A stretch of 64,000 nucleotides of DNA. Source: Sulfobacillus acidophilus DSM 10332 (GTDB lineage: Bacteria > Bacillota > Sulfobacillia > Sulfobacillales > Sulfobacillaceae). Where the stretch lies: contig CP003179.1 in the NCBI GenBank assembly GCA_000237975.1, positions 682,001-746,000 of the forward strand, in the 5' to 3' direction. A model generated the notes under the pieces. It searched no databases and was not told where the DNA came from. It saw nothing but the letters and a program-made list of their open reading frames with translations. Made by a program: the position numbers and the translations under genes. Shown here one piece after another: positions 41,339 through 49,611 of the stretch; within the stretch, counting starts at the first letter, position 1, and every line of letters begins with the position of its first letter.

Positions 41339-42363
41339 GTTTCGGGAAGGCCCTCAGTTACTGGCGGCATGCGCGTGGCTTGACACAGGCCGAGCTCGCG
41401 CGGGCCGTGGGAGTGAGTCGCCAAACGCTGATTGCCGTTGAACAGAATCATCGCCTGCCGCAATTGGAACTGGCGGTGAATTTGGCGCGGGTATTAGAGG
41501 TATCGCTCGACCAGTTGACCGCTTCTCTCGGTCAATCGGCGGGCTCGGTCCCCCATGAATGGACCTTTTTGCCGGAGGAGCCCCTTTATTCGGGTCCGGT
41601 GGTGTGGTCGCGGGTCGGTGGGCGGGGAGTCGCCGTACCGTGGTCCCTGGTATCGTCGCCTGGCCGCTTGCCGGATGCCTGGTGGGACGCCGAACGGCGG
41701 CATATGGTCCCTTTGCCTCAGCATCGGCCGCCTGAACGCGTCATTTTATTGGGAGGATGTGATCCGTTTACCGGCTGGTTGGAAGAGCTCTATCAGCGGG
41801 CTTGGCCCGGTTATTGGCTGCAAGGGGTGGCCTTATCCAGCACCAAAGCGGTGGAGGCGTTTCGCTACGGGTTGATTCACGTGGCGGGTACCCATTGGCG
41901 GGATCCGGCCACCGGTGAATATAACCGGCTGACCGACCAACTTGGCGGCGCGGTCCGCCGCTACCATTATGTCCGCTGGCAAGAGGGCTGGGTAGGGAAC
42001 CGGGAAGCCCCCAAAACCGGCCTTTGGGCGGTCCGGGAGCCCGGTAGCGAAGCCCATGCCCTCTTTTTGCGCCAACAAGGCCAAGCGCCGGTGCGAGAAA
42101 CCCGCACGTTTACCACCCATACCGTGTTGGTGCGCTTTTTAAAAGACAACCCTCGGTGGGCGGGAGTCACCATCGGCGCCTTAGCGGCGCTCGACGGGTT
42201 GGCGTTTAGCCCTTGGGCGGAAGAACCGTATGATTTATGGATTCGCCGGTCGGATGAGGATCGTCGGTGGGCACAGCAATTATGGGCGGTGCTGGAATCC
42301 TCGGACTTGGCGGCAGCCTTGGCTAAAGTCCCGTTTTTGACCCTTACCGGACGCTGGGCATAG
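41335..42363 (+). CDS. HTH regulator with periplasmic-binding-like domain
   Basis: ATG 41335 after GAAGGAGAGCC gives about 342 aa. Residues 4-66 are an XRE-type HTH (LSYWRHARGLTQAELARAVGVSRQTLIAVEQNHRLP). The remainder is a substrate-binding-like domain (VILLGGCDPFTGWLEELYQR, GLIHVAGTHWRDPATGEYNR, FALAVREPGS-type text) of the PBP-like group often fused to HTH domains in molybdate regulation. Last gene of the transporter operon, so probably an autoregulated oxyanion sensor. The 3' end overlaps a convergent gene by 20 bp. Confidence 0.85.
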   Translation: MSFGKALSYWRHARGLTQAELARAVGVSRQTLIAVEQNHRLPQLELAVNLARVLEVSLDQLTASLGQSAGSVPHEWTFLPEEPLYSGPVVWSRVGGRGVAVPWSLVSSPGRLPDAWWDAERRHMVPLPQHRPPERVILLGGCDPFTGWLEELYQRAWPGYWLQGVALSSTKAVEAFRYGLIHVAGTHWRDPATGEYNRLTDQLGGAVRRYHYVRWQEGWVGNREAPKTGLWAVREPGSEAHALFLRQQGQAPVRETRTFTTHTVLVRFLKDNPRWAGVTIGALAALDGLAFSPWAEEPYDLWIRRSDEDRRWAQQLWAVLESSDLAAALAKVPFLTLTGRWA

Positions 42364-43261
42364 TCAACGGCACCGTCAACCGGGACGACCCGGCGGGCGC
42401 CTCGGACCATAATTGCCGCCATGCCTCGGAATAGGCGAGATAAAAGCCGGTAAGACAATCTTCGGAGGGTCCTTTGGATCGGGGCGGGTCATACCAAAAG
42501 GCCTTCTGGCCGCTGGGCAAGTGATGGGGCGAGGTCGCATTGGTAATACCCCATCCGGCCTCCGGCAGAATGATATGGTCGATGGCGGCCGGATCCAGCG
42601 TATCATGGTAAAACTCGACCCGGTATCCCTGACATAAGGCGATTTCTCCCAGGCGTCGAATGACTTGAAACTTATCCCACGATCGCCATCCGCCCAAATG
42701 AATGGTCACGGCCAATTCGGCAAAGCGATCCGGTAAAAAACTTTGGGGTCCGTGGCCGGTCAACGGGCTGCCAAAATAGTGTTCGTCCCGACCGGGCACC
42801 GATTGGGGCGGTAATTGGCGAACCATCTGTTCGAGGGCGGGCGCCCGCTCGAACCAGCCGTCATCTCCCCAGTCGGTTAAAAAGGCATGGGCGGCCTGAA
42901 GAAAGCGGGATACGGCGGAGCGTTCCACATAATCCGGATAGGGGGTTGCCGGTCGGCTCGAGGATACGTGAACCACCTCCGGGCCGTAAGCCGGGGCATA
43001 ATGGCGCCAGATTTCTGGGTCCACCCAGGCTTCCCGCAGGGAAGGAAACCACACGCCCCGGAGAGACGCCCCGGGAACCGCACTATGCCAGGCAATCACC
43101 GGTGTTTCCGCCGTCTGGGAAATAATGCGTGATAAGAGGCCGTCTATGCCGTCGTGGACAACCACCAGACGGGTGACTTGACCCAAATAACCGCTATAAA
43201 AGGCTCGGGGACCCCGAGCGGTCGTCGCCTCCACAAATTGATGAACCACGTGAGCCGTCAT
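42344..43261 (-). CDS. Degenerate P-loop protein resembling the PRK06851 family
   Basis: The 305-aa product reads like one half of the duplicated PRK06851-type ATPases of Firmicutes: AHVVHQFVEATTARGPRAFYSGYLG at the start, and VEFYHDTLDPAAIDHIILPEAGWGITNATSPHH with the expected Asp-Pro and Pro-Glu pattern. The Walker A position reads LVVVHDGIDGLLSRII and lacks the GxxxxGK[ST] residues, so nucleotide binding is doubtful. No function is known. Judged by memory of the family, not by alignment. ATG 43261 lies 112 bp from the divergent CAP-domain gene. Confidence 0.55.
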   Translation of the reverse strand: MTAHVVHQFVEATTARGPRAFYSGYLGQVTRLVVVHDGIDGLLSRIISQTAETPVIAWHSAVPGASLRGVWFPSLREAWVDPEIWRHYAPAYGPEVVHVSSSRPATPYPDYVERSAVSRFLQAAHAFLTDWGDDGWFERAPALEQMVRQLPPQSVPGRDEHYFGSPLTGHGPQSFLPDRFAELAVTIHLGGWRSWDKFQVIRRLGEIALCQGYRVEFYHDTLDPAAIDHIILPEAGWGITNATSPHHLPSGQKAFWYDPPRSKGPSEDCLTGFYLAYSEAWRQLWSEAPAGSSRLTVPLTMPSVR

Positions 43262-43373
43262 ACGGGTGCCTCCTTGGCAGTCGGTGCCCTCATCTTACGT
43301 CGGCGCGGCAATGAACGTGAATTCTTCTCCGGTGACACGGTATACTCAGCGTAGAGGACTGAGGCGGTGGAAT

Positions 43374-44942
43374 ATGCGAAGACGGCAGCGAAAAGCCCTC
43401 GGATGGGTGTTCCTCCTGGGAATATTAGGACTGTGGGCAGTTCCGCTTGACCGGTCACCGGATCGGATTCACTTATGGGAGATGCCGATCCGGCAATTTG
43501 GCCCTTGGGCGACGGCGGCCCATTATGGGTACGAAAGCGGCGATTTGATAAGCCCCATCGTCCCGCCGCCGGTCGTCAACCAGGTGTCGCCCCGGTGGCT
43601 GGGCGTGCAATTTATCGGCGATTCCCGACAACACTTATTGCATGACGACCTGCGGTTGACCGTGGCGAAGGCCGGTCAACTGGTGGTGGATCACCGGTTG
43701 ACCGAGGAATATAACGGGTTTGTCGGGTTTCGCCTCCGCCATCCCTTGGCGCCGGGCACCTATCGCGCCAGCCTGGTAGCCCCGGGATTTTCGGGATCAC
43801 CGGAGACCTGGTCGTTCACCGTGCGAGACAACCCGATTGCCCTGAAGAGGACGCCGTCGACCAACGCGGATCGGGCCTTGGCGGCGCTTAATACGTTACG
43901 AACGGTGATGGGGCTTGCCCCGGTTGCATATAACGCGTCGCTCGCGGCGGCGAGCGAGGCGCATGTTCTCTATTTAGCGCGCCACGGATATGACACGCCG
44001 TCTTTTCACGAAGAATCGCCTGGGCAAACAGGATTCACGGGGGTTAATCCGTGGGATCGTGATTTGGCGTTTGGATGGCCGGAACCGGTGGCCGGTGAGG
44101 TCGGGATTGAGTCAGGGTCTCCCATTCCGCCGGAATTTCTGGTGCAGGATTTAATCGACACCGTGTATCATCGGTTGGCATTGCTGTCCGATAATCTGGA
44201 ATCTCTGGGGCTAGGCGAGTATTGGGGAGACAATGGATCGGTGGTCATGGATTTAGGCTTCGGCTATCGATCGACATTGCCGTCCGCGATCGTCTACCCG
44301 TATCCCGGACAACCGGGGGTGCCGACCCGGTGGGTTGACTGGGAATCGCCGGATCCGGCGGGATCCGCCGAGGGGCAAACCTTCGGATATCCCATAACGG
44401 TGGATTTGCCGACCGTAGACCGCGTCATGTCTTGGCATTTGACCTTATGGAAATCCGGCCGGCCTGTACCGGGAATCACGGATGCTCCGGGAACGGGGGA
44501 TTTGGATCCCAATCAAGCGGGTTTTATTCCCCAAAATCCGCTGGCACCCGACACCCCCTATACCGTCGTCGTCCGGGGGCGTGCACGATATAACGGGGGA
44601 GTCACCCGCGCTTTTCAGTATACGTGGACCTTTGCCACGGGCGAGGGCGGTCTTTCGGTATCGGCCGCCGTCGAGCCGCCCCAGGTGATTTTGGGGGTAA
44701 GCCAAACCGGGACCGGTAATCCCGTACCGGGGATGACGATTCGCGTCTTCCGACGGGTGGCGCCCAACCAACTGATTCCGGTGGCGACCGGGCGGAGCGA
44801 CCAATCGGGCATGGGGGTTTTCTCGTTGGTCGGCGATCCGCCGGGCCTTTATGAAGCCGTCACCTCGACCGGCAATGCGGTATTGTTTTCCTGGAGGGCC
44901 AACCATGGACAATCGTCTGGGTCACAGTTCCGTCCTTTTTAA
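43374..44942 (+). CDS. Secreted CAP/SCP-domain protein
   Basis: ATG 43374 gives about 522 aa beginning MRRRQRKALGWVFLLGILGLWAV, a signal anchor. A beta-rich domain (about 50-150) precedes a CAP domain of the YkwD type (ADRALAALNTLRTVMGLAPVAYNASLAAASEAHVLYLARHG, GVNPWDRDLAFGW, TVYHRLALLSDNLESLGLG). Two further Ig/fibronectin-like regions complete it (YTVVVRGRARYNGGVT; VPGMTIRVFRRV). Likely cell-surface; function unknown. The end overlaps the alpha/beta hydrolase by 38 bp. A possible -10 box TATACT lies at about 43340. Confidence 0.8.
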   Translation: MRRRQRKALGWVFLLGILGLWAVPLDRSPDRIHLWEMPIRQFGPWATAAHYGYESGDLISPIVPPPVVNQVSPRWLGVQFIGDSRQHLLHDDLRLTVAKAGQLVVDHRLTEEYNGFVGFRLRHPLAPGTYRASLVAPGFSGSPETWSFTVRDNPIALKRTPSTNADRALAALNTLRTVMGLAPVAYNASLAAASEAHVLYLARHGYDTPSFHEESPGQTGFTGVNPWDRDLAFGWPEPVAGEVGIESGSPIPPEFLVQDLIDTVYHRLALLSDNLESLGLGEYWGDNGSVVMDLGFGYRSTLPSAIVYPYPGQPGVPTRWVDWESPDPAGSAEGQTFGYPITVDLPTVDRVMSWHLTLWKSGRPVPGITDAPGTGDLDPNQAGFIPQNPLAPDTPYTVVVRGRARYNGGVTRAFQYTWTFATGEGGLSVSAAVEPPQVILGVSQTGTGNPVPGMTIRVFRRVAPNQLIPVATGRSDQSGMGVFSLVGDPPGLYEAVTSTGNAVLFSWRANHGQSSGSQFRPF

Positions 44943-45756
44943 GGGACGGACGCTTCGAATCCGTTACGAAGAGGCGGGGGCTCACGATCCTCCGACGCTA
45001 TGGATTCATGGCATGGGGGCATACCGTAAGACGTTTGCCCGCTTGTGGCAATCGCCCTGGTTTCGCGGGCGTCGGATTGTTGTCGATCTCCCCGGATTCG
45101 GGGATTCCGATGCGTTTCCTGCCCGCGCTACGTTAGAGGATTATCCCGCCGTATTGGAAAAATTCTTGGATAGTTTGGGAATAGCGTCGGTCATATTAGT
45201 CGGGCATTCGTTCGGCGGCATGGTGGCGGGGCAATTGGCCGAGCACATACCTGATCGGGTCCGTGGGGTCATTTTTGTGGCTTCGGCAGGATTTTTGGAT
45301 CCCGTGAACGCGCTTTCGCCCACGCCTTGGGTGTGGGTGAATCGCATCGGTATCTGGATTACCGGCATGGACTGGTTTGGTCGACGCATGTTAACCGCAT
45401 TAGGGGTAGATCCCCGCCGGCTGTCGCCGACGGAACGCCGCTGGTTTCGTTACGGCTGGCGGCGGGCGCGAGAAATGGCCCGCATGGGCACCTTCTATCA
45501 GAGCCCGCATTTTGCCGAGCGGATGCGACGGTTAAGTGCATGTGTGCCGATGGCGCTCATTCACGGGACCCGGGACATCCTGTTTCCGTTGGACGCCCTA
45601 AAGGCCGTAACGGCCCCCGAACTGCCGCTGTTTAGCGTGCCCGATGCAGGCCACCTGCCTTTCGTATCCCATGAGGAGCTTTTTCGGACGGCTTTTGTCC
45701 AGGCGTGGCAGGCGATTGGTGGGCCCAGGGATGTCCTGCATATCGAACGCCGGTAA
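44905..45756 (+). CDS. Alpha/beta hydrolase
   Basis: ATG 44905 (GGAGGGCC upstream) gives 283 aa. The fold is clear: oxyanion-hole HGMGAYRKT, nucleophile elbow GHSFGG, catalytic Asp in HGTRDILFPL and His in DAGHLPFVSHEE. No signal peptide. Substrate unknown; similar proteins are esterases or C-C hydrolases. Its last 125 bases overlap the convergent flavoprotein gene, the largest such overlap in the window. Confidence 0.88.
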   Translation: MDNRLGHSSVLFKGRTLRIRYEEAGAHDPPTLWIHGMGAYRKTFARLWQSPWFRGRRIVVDLPGFGDSDAFPARATLEDYPAVLEKFLDSLGIASVILVGHSFGGMVAGQLAEHIPDRVRGVIFVASAGFLDPVNALSPTPWVWVNRIGIWITGMDWFGRRMLTALGVDPRRLSPTERRWFRYGWRRAREMARMGTFYQSPHFAERMRRLSACVPMALIHGTRDILFPLDALKAVTAPELPLFSVPDAGHLPFVSHEELFRTAFVQAWQAIGGPRDVLHIERR

Positions 45757-47098
45757 TCCGAGCGATTTCGGGATCGAGACTGGACAAGTCTTGGGGATTC
45801 AGCTGATGAACAGACGTATGGCCCATGGTCCGTATCGCGATGGTCATTTCAGTGCGGCAGCTTTCCAAAAAGTTGCTCAGTCCGCGGGCGGCTTTTTCCA
45901 CATCGAGGGGAATTCGGGGGTTGGCCCGATAAAAGACCAGATCGGTGGGGGGATAAAGAGGGACGGCTTCGGTAATTTGATAATGGGCCAGGGCAAACAT
46001 GGCGATCGTCCCAATGCCGACCGCATCCGCACCCAAGGCATAGGCTTTTAAAAAGTCCCCCGGCTCCCGGAATCCGCCCGAAATCACCAGATCCACATCA
46101 TCCCGGGTATGGGTGATGCGGAGGTGCCGTTCAGCCCGCACCAAGGCCATCAGACTGGGAATCCCGAAGTGGTCCGATAACGTAATCGGCGCGTTGCCGG
46201 TGGCTCCTTCCGTGCCGTCAATGACAATCACGTCGACCCCGGCGTCCAAGGCGACATCCAAATCCCGTTCGAGTTCGTTTCCGGCCCCCATTTTTAAGGC
46301 GATTGGCACTTCGGGATGGATCTGCCGTAGATAGTCGACGACGTCCCGGAGGGCGGCCGGTTCGTCCGGACGGGTTAAATAGAGATCCGCATGGATAATC
46401 GGGGCTTGATCGGGGCCGAGCCGCATCAGCCGTTTAATTTCTGGACCCACTTCGCCTGGCGTCGCAATGACCGCATTGCCCGGCATCGCACCTTGGCCGA
46501 CTTGGATTTCAATCATGTCCGCCTGCCGAAGAATGTCGGGGTCCCGGTTCCAGTCCCATCGGCCAAATTGCAAAATATAGCGGTAGGCTAACGCCCGTTC
46601 TTCGGTGAGAAAAGGCCCTTGGCCTGAATTGAGGGGGATGCGGGCTTCACCGGATGCGGTGGCGAGCGCGAGCCGCGCCTCTTTCGTCAACGCGAGCCCA
46701 TAAGCCATTCCCGACAAAAAAAGCGGCATGGAAAAGGTCAGTGGGCGTGGTCGGTGGCGGCCTAAGGTGACGGCCAGTTCTACGGGTTCCGTTTCGAGCA
46801 CCGGACGCCGGGCTAATTGGGCCGGCACGAACGCCAAATCATCCAACCCATGAGCCGGCCGGGCCGAACCCAATGGCCGGATCACCTTATCACCGGTATT
46901 GGCTCGTAACGAGGAGTAGAGAAAATCCACGGGGGGTGTCGAACGCATCGATAAATATAATTCGGCCCAGGTGTCGGACATGGGTCGGGTTAGCAGGTGG
47001 TGAATCATCCGGCGGGATAGCCATGGAATCGACCACCACACCAGAATGCCGGCGAGGGCCAGGACGACCAATCCGGCTCCTAATATCACCCAAAACAT
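45632..47098 (-). CDS. Membrane-anchored glutamate-synthase-like FMN protein
   Basis: ATG 47098 gives 488 aa with an N-terminal membrane segment (FWVILGAGLVVLALAGILVWW). A GltB-type FMN/TIM-barrel domain follows: SMPLFLSGMAYGLALTKEARLALATAS, NSGQGPFLTEERALAYRYILQFGRWDW, IEIQVGQGAMPG, VIVIDGTEGATGNAPITLSDHFGIP and VDLVISGGFREPGDFLKAYALGADAVGIGT. These single-domain glutamate-synthase relatives lack the glutaminase part; activity is unproven. Convergent with the alpha/beta hydrolase gene. Confidence 0.82.
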   Translation of the reverse strand: MFWVILGAGLVVLALAGILVWWSIPWLSRRMIHHLLTRPMSDTWAELYLSMRSTPPVDFLYSSLRANTGDKVIRPLGSARPAHGLDDLAFVPAQLARRPVLETEPVELAVTLGRHRPRPLTFSMPLFLSGMAYGLALTKEARLALATASGEARIPLNSGQGPFLTEERALAYRYILQFGRWDWNRDPDILRQADMIEIQVGQGAMPGNAVIATPGEVGPEIKRLMRLGPDQAPIIHADLYLTRPDEPAALRDVVDYLRQIHPEVPIALKMGAGNELERDLDVALDAGVDVIVIDGTEGATGNAPITLSDHFGIPSLMALVRAERHLRITHTRDDVDLVISGGFREPGDFLKAYALGADAVGIGTIAMFALAHYQITEAVPLYPPTDLVFYRANPRIPLDVEKAARGLSNFLESCRTEMTIAIRTMGHTSVHQLNPQDLSSLDPEIARITGVRYAGHPWAHQSPATPGQKPSEKAPHGIRKAGGLHRAR

Positions 47099-47252
47099 CG
47101 TCGTCTCATCCTTTTTTGTCTCGTGATATACCGCTAGCATTACCGGACGAAAGACATTTCACGCGTGATTGTCATCATCGAGTCATCTTTTCTGGGTACG
47201 CTAAAGACAACATCCCAAGGAATCCCAATTCAGGGACAAAGGAGCGAGATCG

Positions 47253-47528
47253 ATGGCAGCGCAGCAGGAATTTCCCGATATGGTCACTACGGCGTTTGAA
47301 ACCCGGCAATACCGGCATTTGACCGTGATTCGCACGGACGGCCATTCTCGCCGTCCACGGCTGATTGCCGGTAGCTTTTGGGTCGCGTCAACCGTTCTTT
47401 TGATTGGCCTCACACTTTTTGGCTTGTGGTTTCCCACCACGCCGGTGACGGGGGCAGGACCGGCTCCGCAATTTCCCGGAATGTCCCGGGGGATCCAAGA
47501 GCCCTTCGGCCATGCCGGTCTGCGGTAA
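47253..47528 (+). CDS. Small single-pass membrane protein
   Basis: The encoded protein has 91 residues with one membrane segment (SFWVASTVLLIGLTLFGLWF, about 42-61) and a Pro/Gly-rich external tail ending FGHAGLR. ATG 47253 follows AAAGGAGCGAGATCG. No family was recognised. It lies 41 bp before a two-component system and may be its accessory or target. Confidence 0.65.
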   Translation: MAAQQEFPDMVTTAFETRQYRHLTVIRTDGHSRRPRLIAGSFWVASTVLLIGLTLFGLWFPTTPVTGAGPAPQFPGMSRGIQEPFGHAGLR

Positions 47529-47569
47529 TATGGGGCGTGGGGGAGGGTAAACCGGGGAGGGATCCCAGG

Positions 47570-48250
47570 GTGAAAGTCTTGTTAGTTGAGGATGACCAGC
47601 GGATTGCGACATTACTGCAAAAAGGGCTGACTAAAAACGGCCATGTGGCCGAAACGGCTCTCACGGCCCGGGAGGCCTACCGGCGACTCGCGGACGGGGT
47701 ATTTGACGTGATGGTATTGGATGTCAAATTGCCCGATGATGACGGATTTGCCGTGTTAGAACGCGTGCGGCGGGACGGTTTGGAAATTCCGGTCTTGATG
47801 CTGACCGCCCGCGATAGTGTGGACGACAAGGTCCGTGGGCTCAGTTCGGGTGCCGACGACTATTTGACGAAGCCGTTTGTCTTTGACGAACTGCTGGCCC
47901 GGCTCCAAGCCTTGGTGCGCCGAGCCCCGTTAAAAGGGGCCTGGTCGGCCCGACTCGAAGCGGGGCCATTGGTATTGGATACCCTACGCGGGCAAGTATG
48001 GTATCGGGAGACGCCGGTGAACTTAACGGCTCGCCAACTGGCCTTGCTGGAATTTTTTCTGCGTCACCGCGGCCAGATTGTGACGCGCGACATGTTGCTC
48101 GATCGGGTGTGGGACAGTGATTTTGAGCCGATGGCGAATGTGGTGGATGCCCAAATTGCGCGGCTTCGGGCCAAATTGGACCCTCTGACGGGGCGGAAGG
48201 AGTCCATTATCCAAACGGTCCGCGGACGGGGCTATCGTTTGACGCTATGA
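47570..48250 (+). CDS. OmpR-family response regulator
   Basis: GTG 47570 gives 226 aa: receiver (KVLLVEDDQRIATLLQKGL, Asp in VMVLDVKLPDDDG, Lys in YLTKPFVFDELLARL) plus winged-helix DNA-binding domain (VNLTARQLALLEFFLRHRGQIVTRDMLLDRVW, IQTVRGRGYRL). Partner of the sensor gene that overlaps its stop by 4 bp. Confidence 0.92.
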   Translation: MKVLLVEDDQRIATLLQKGLTKNGHVAETALTAREAYRRLADGVFDVMVLDVKLPDDDGFAVLERVRRDGLEIPVLMLTARDSVDDKVRGLSSGADDYLTKPFVFDELLARLQALVRRAPLKGAWSARLEAGPLVLDTLRGQVWYRETPVNLTARQLALLEFFLRHRGQIVTRDMLLDRVWDSDFEPMANVVDAQIARLRAKLDPLTGRKESIIQTVRGRGYRLTL

Positions 48251-49611
48251 AGCGACGCGAGCGTTGGAGGCCCACGCGGGTTTTACGGCGGGTCCATTGG
48301 CGGCTTTGGGCGTGGTATCTCGGCATGTTCTTGGCCTTTGAGGTGTTGTTAGGGGGCATGACGTATGAAGTCATGCGCTATCGGCTGATTCAAGCCTCGT
48401 ATAACCAAATACAACAGGAATGGTCTCAGAAAGCGCCCGACGCGCTGGAACAACTGGAACAATTGAAAGACGATCATTGTTCCGACTGTCATCCGGGTGC
48501 TGCGGTCGACCGCACCCCGGAACCGGTTGCCACCACCATCATCGCGCCCTCGGGGCAAATTCTGCAGGAAGACGTGGTGGTGTTAGGGGCTCCCGGGACG
48601 ATCGAGCGGGCAGTGGCGGCGATGCGGCAAGTGCCCCCCGCTCGGACCAATCCGGTGCATTGGGCCATTCTGACTTATGGGCGCCAACATTTGTTGGCGG
48701 GTCGCCGCGACCTATACCAAGCCGGCCAATACCAGGGCGCTTTGATTAGTGTCTTGTCGTTGACGCCGGTGGAGCAAACCTCACGGGAACTGGCTCGAAC
48801 GGAAATGGAATTGGCTGTGGCCAGTCTTCTCTTATTAATGCCCTTTTCCTATTTGTTGTCCCTGACCGCGATGCGGCCCTTTCGGGAAGCTCTTGAGCAA
48901 CAACGGCATTTCGTTAATGATGCCGCCCATGAGCTTCGGACACCGTTGACCATTTTACGGGGGACGCTCGATTTGGCCCAAAAGGACACCGAGCCCGAAA
49001 CCCTGCAGGCGGCCATTGCGGAAGCTTTGACCGAAACCGATTACATCACGCGACTGGTGCGGGATTTAGGAGCGCTAGCCCGTTTGGAATCGCGTGAACC
49101 GGGGTTACAAATGCAAGCGATTGCGCTCGACCGATTCGTTGCCGAACTCGTGCGCCGATTAGAACCCTTAGCGGCGGCTCAAGGGATGACGCTAGAGTGG
49201 CACGGGGAGGAGAGCCGGGTGGCCTGGATTTGGGGGGATCCGGAACAAATTCGTCAGCTGATGACCATTTTGATTGACAATGCGCTGAAATATAACCGTG
49301 TCGGCGGGTGGGTGCGGGTTACGGTGAGAACCGTCGATCACGAGGTGGTCGTCGAGGTACGGGATAGCGGGATGGGCATTTCGGAGGACGACCAACGGCG
49401 GATTTTTCAACGCTTTTACCGGGGACGCAATGCGGAAAAAGCCCGACCCGGCTCGGGGATCGGGCTCGCATTGGCCGCCGTGATTGTCCGGCTTCACAAA
49501 GGGCGGATGCATGTGGCGAGCGTACTGGATCAAGGAACAACCTTTACGGTGACGTTTCCTCGGTATTTGTTTCGTCGGACGACGGTAAAAACGCCCCCAG
49601 CCACTCGGTAA
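48247..49611 (+). CDS. Sensor histidine kinase with extracytoplasmic CXXCH motif
   Basis: This 454-aa kinase has a first membrane segment near 20-42, an external domain of about 130 residues and a second segment near 185-205. HisKA (HFVNDAAHELRTPLTIL) and HATPase (MTILIDNALKYN, VRDSGMGISEDDQ, GSGIGLALAAVIV) follow. The external domain contains Cys78-Ser-Asp-Cys81-His82 (CSDCH), the CXXCH pattern used for covalent c-type heme, after an acidic helix. Heme attachment is plausible but not shown. The 3' end overlaps the S9 peptidase gene by 68 bp on the other strand. Confidence 0.88.
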   Translation: MKRRERWRPTRVLRRVHWRLWAWYLGMFLAFEVLLGGMTYEVMRYRLIQASYNQIQQEWSQKAPDALEQLEQLKDDHCSDCHPGAAVDRTPEPVATTIIAPSGQILQEDVVVLGAPGTIERAVAAMRQVPPARTNPVHWAILTYGRQHLLAGRRDLYQAGQYQGALISVLSLTPVEQTSRELARTEMELAVASLLLLMPFSYLLSLTAMRPFREALEQQRHFVNDAAHELRTPLTILRGTLDLAQKDTEPETLQAAIAEALTETDYITRLVRDLGALARLESREPGLQMQAIALDRFVAELVRRLEPLAAAQGMTLEWHGEESRVAWIWGDPEQIRQLMTILIDNALKYNRVGGWVRVTVRTVDHEVVVEVRDSGMGISEDDQRRIFQRFYRGRNAEKARPGSGIGLALAAVIVRLHKGRMHVASVLDQGTTFTVTFPRYLFRRTTVKTPPATR

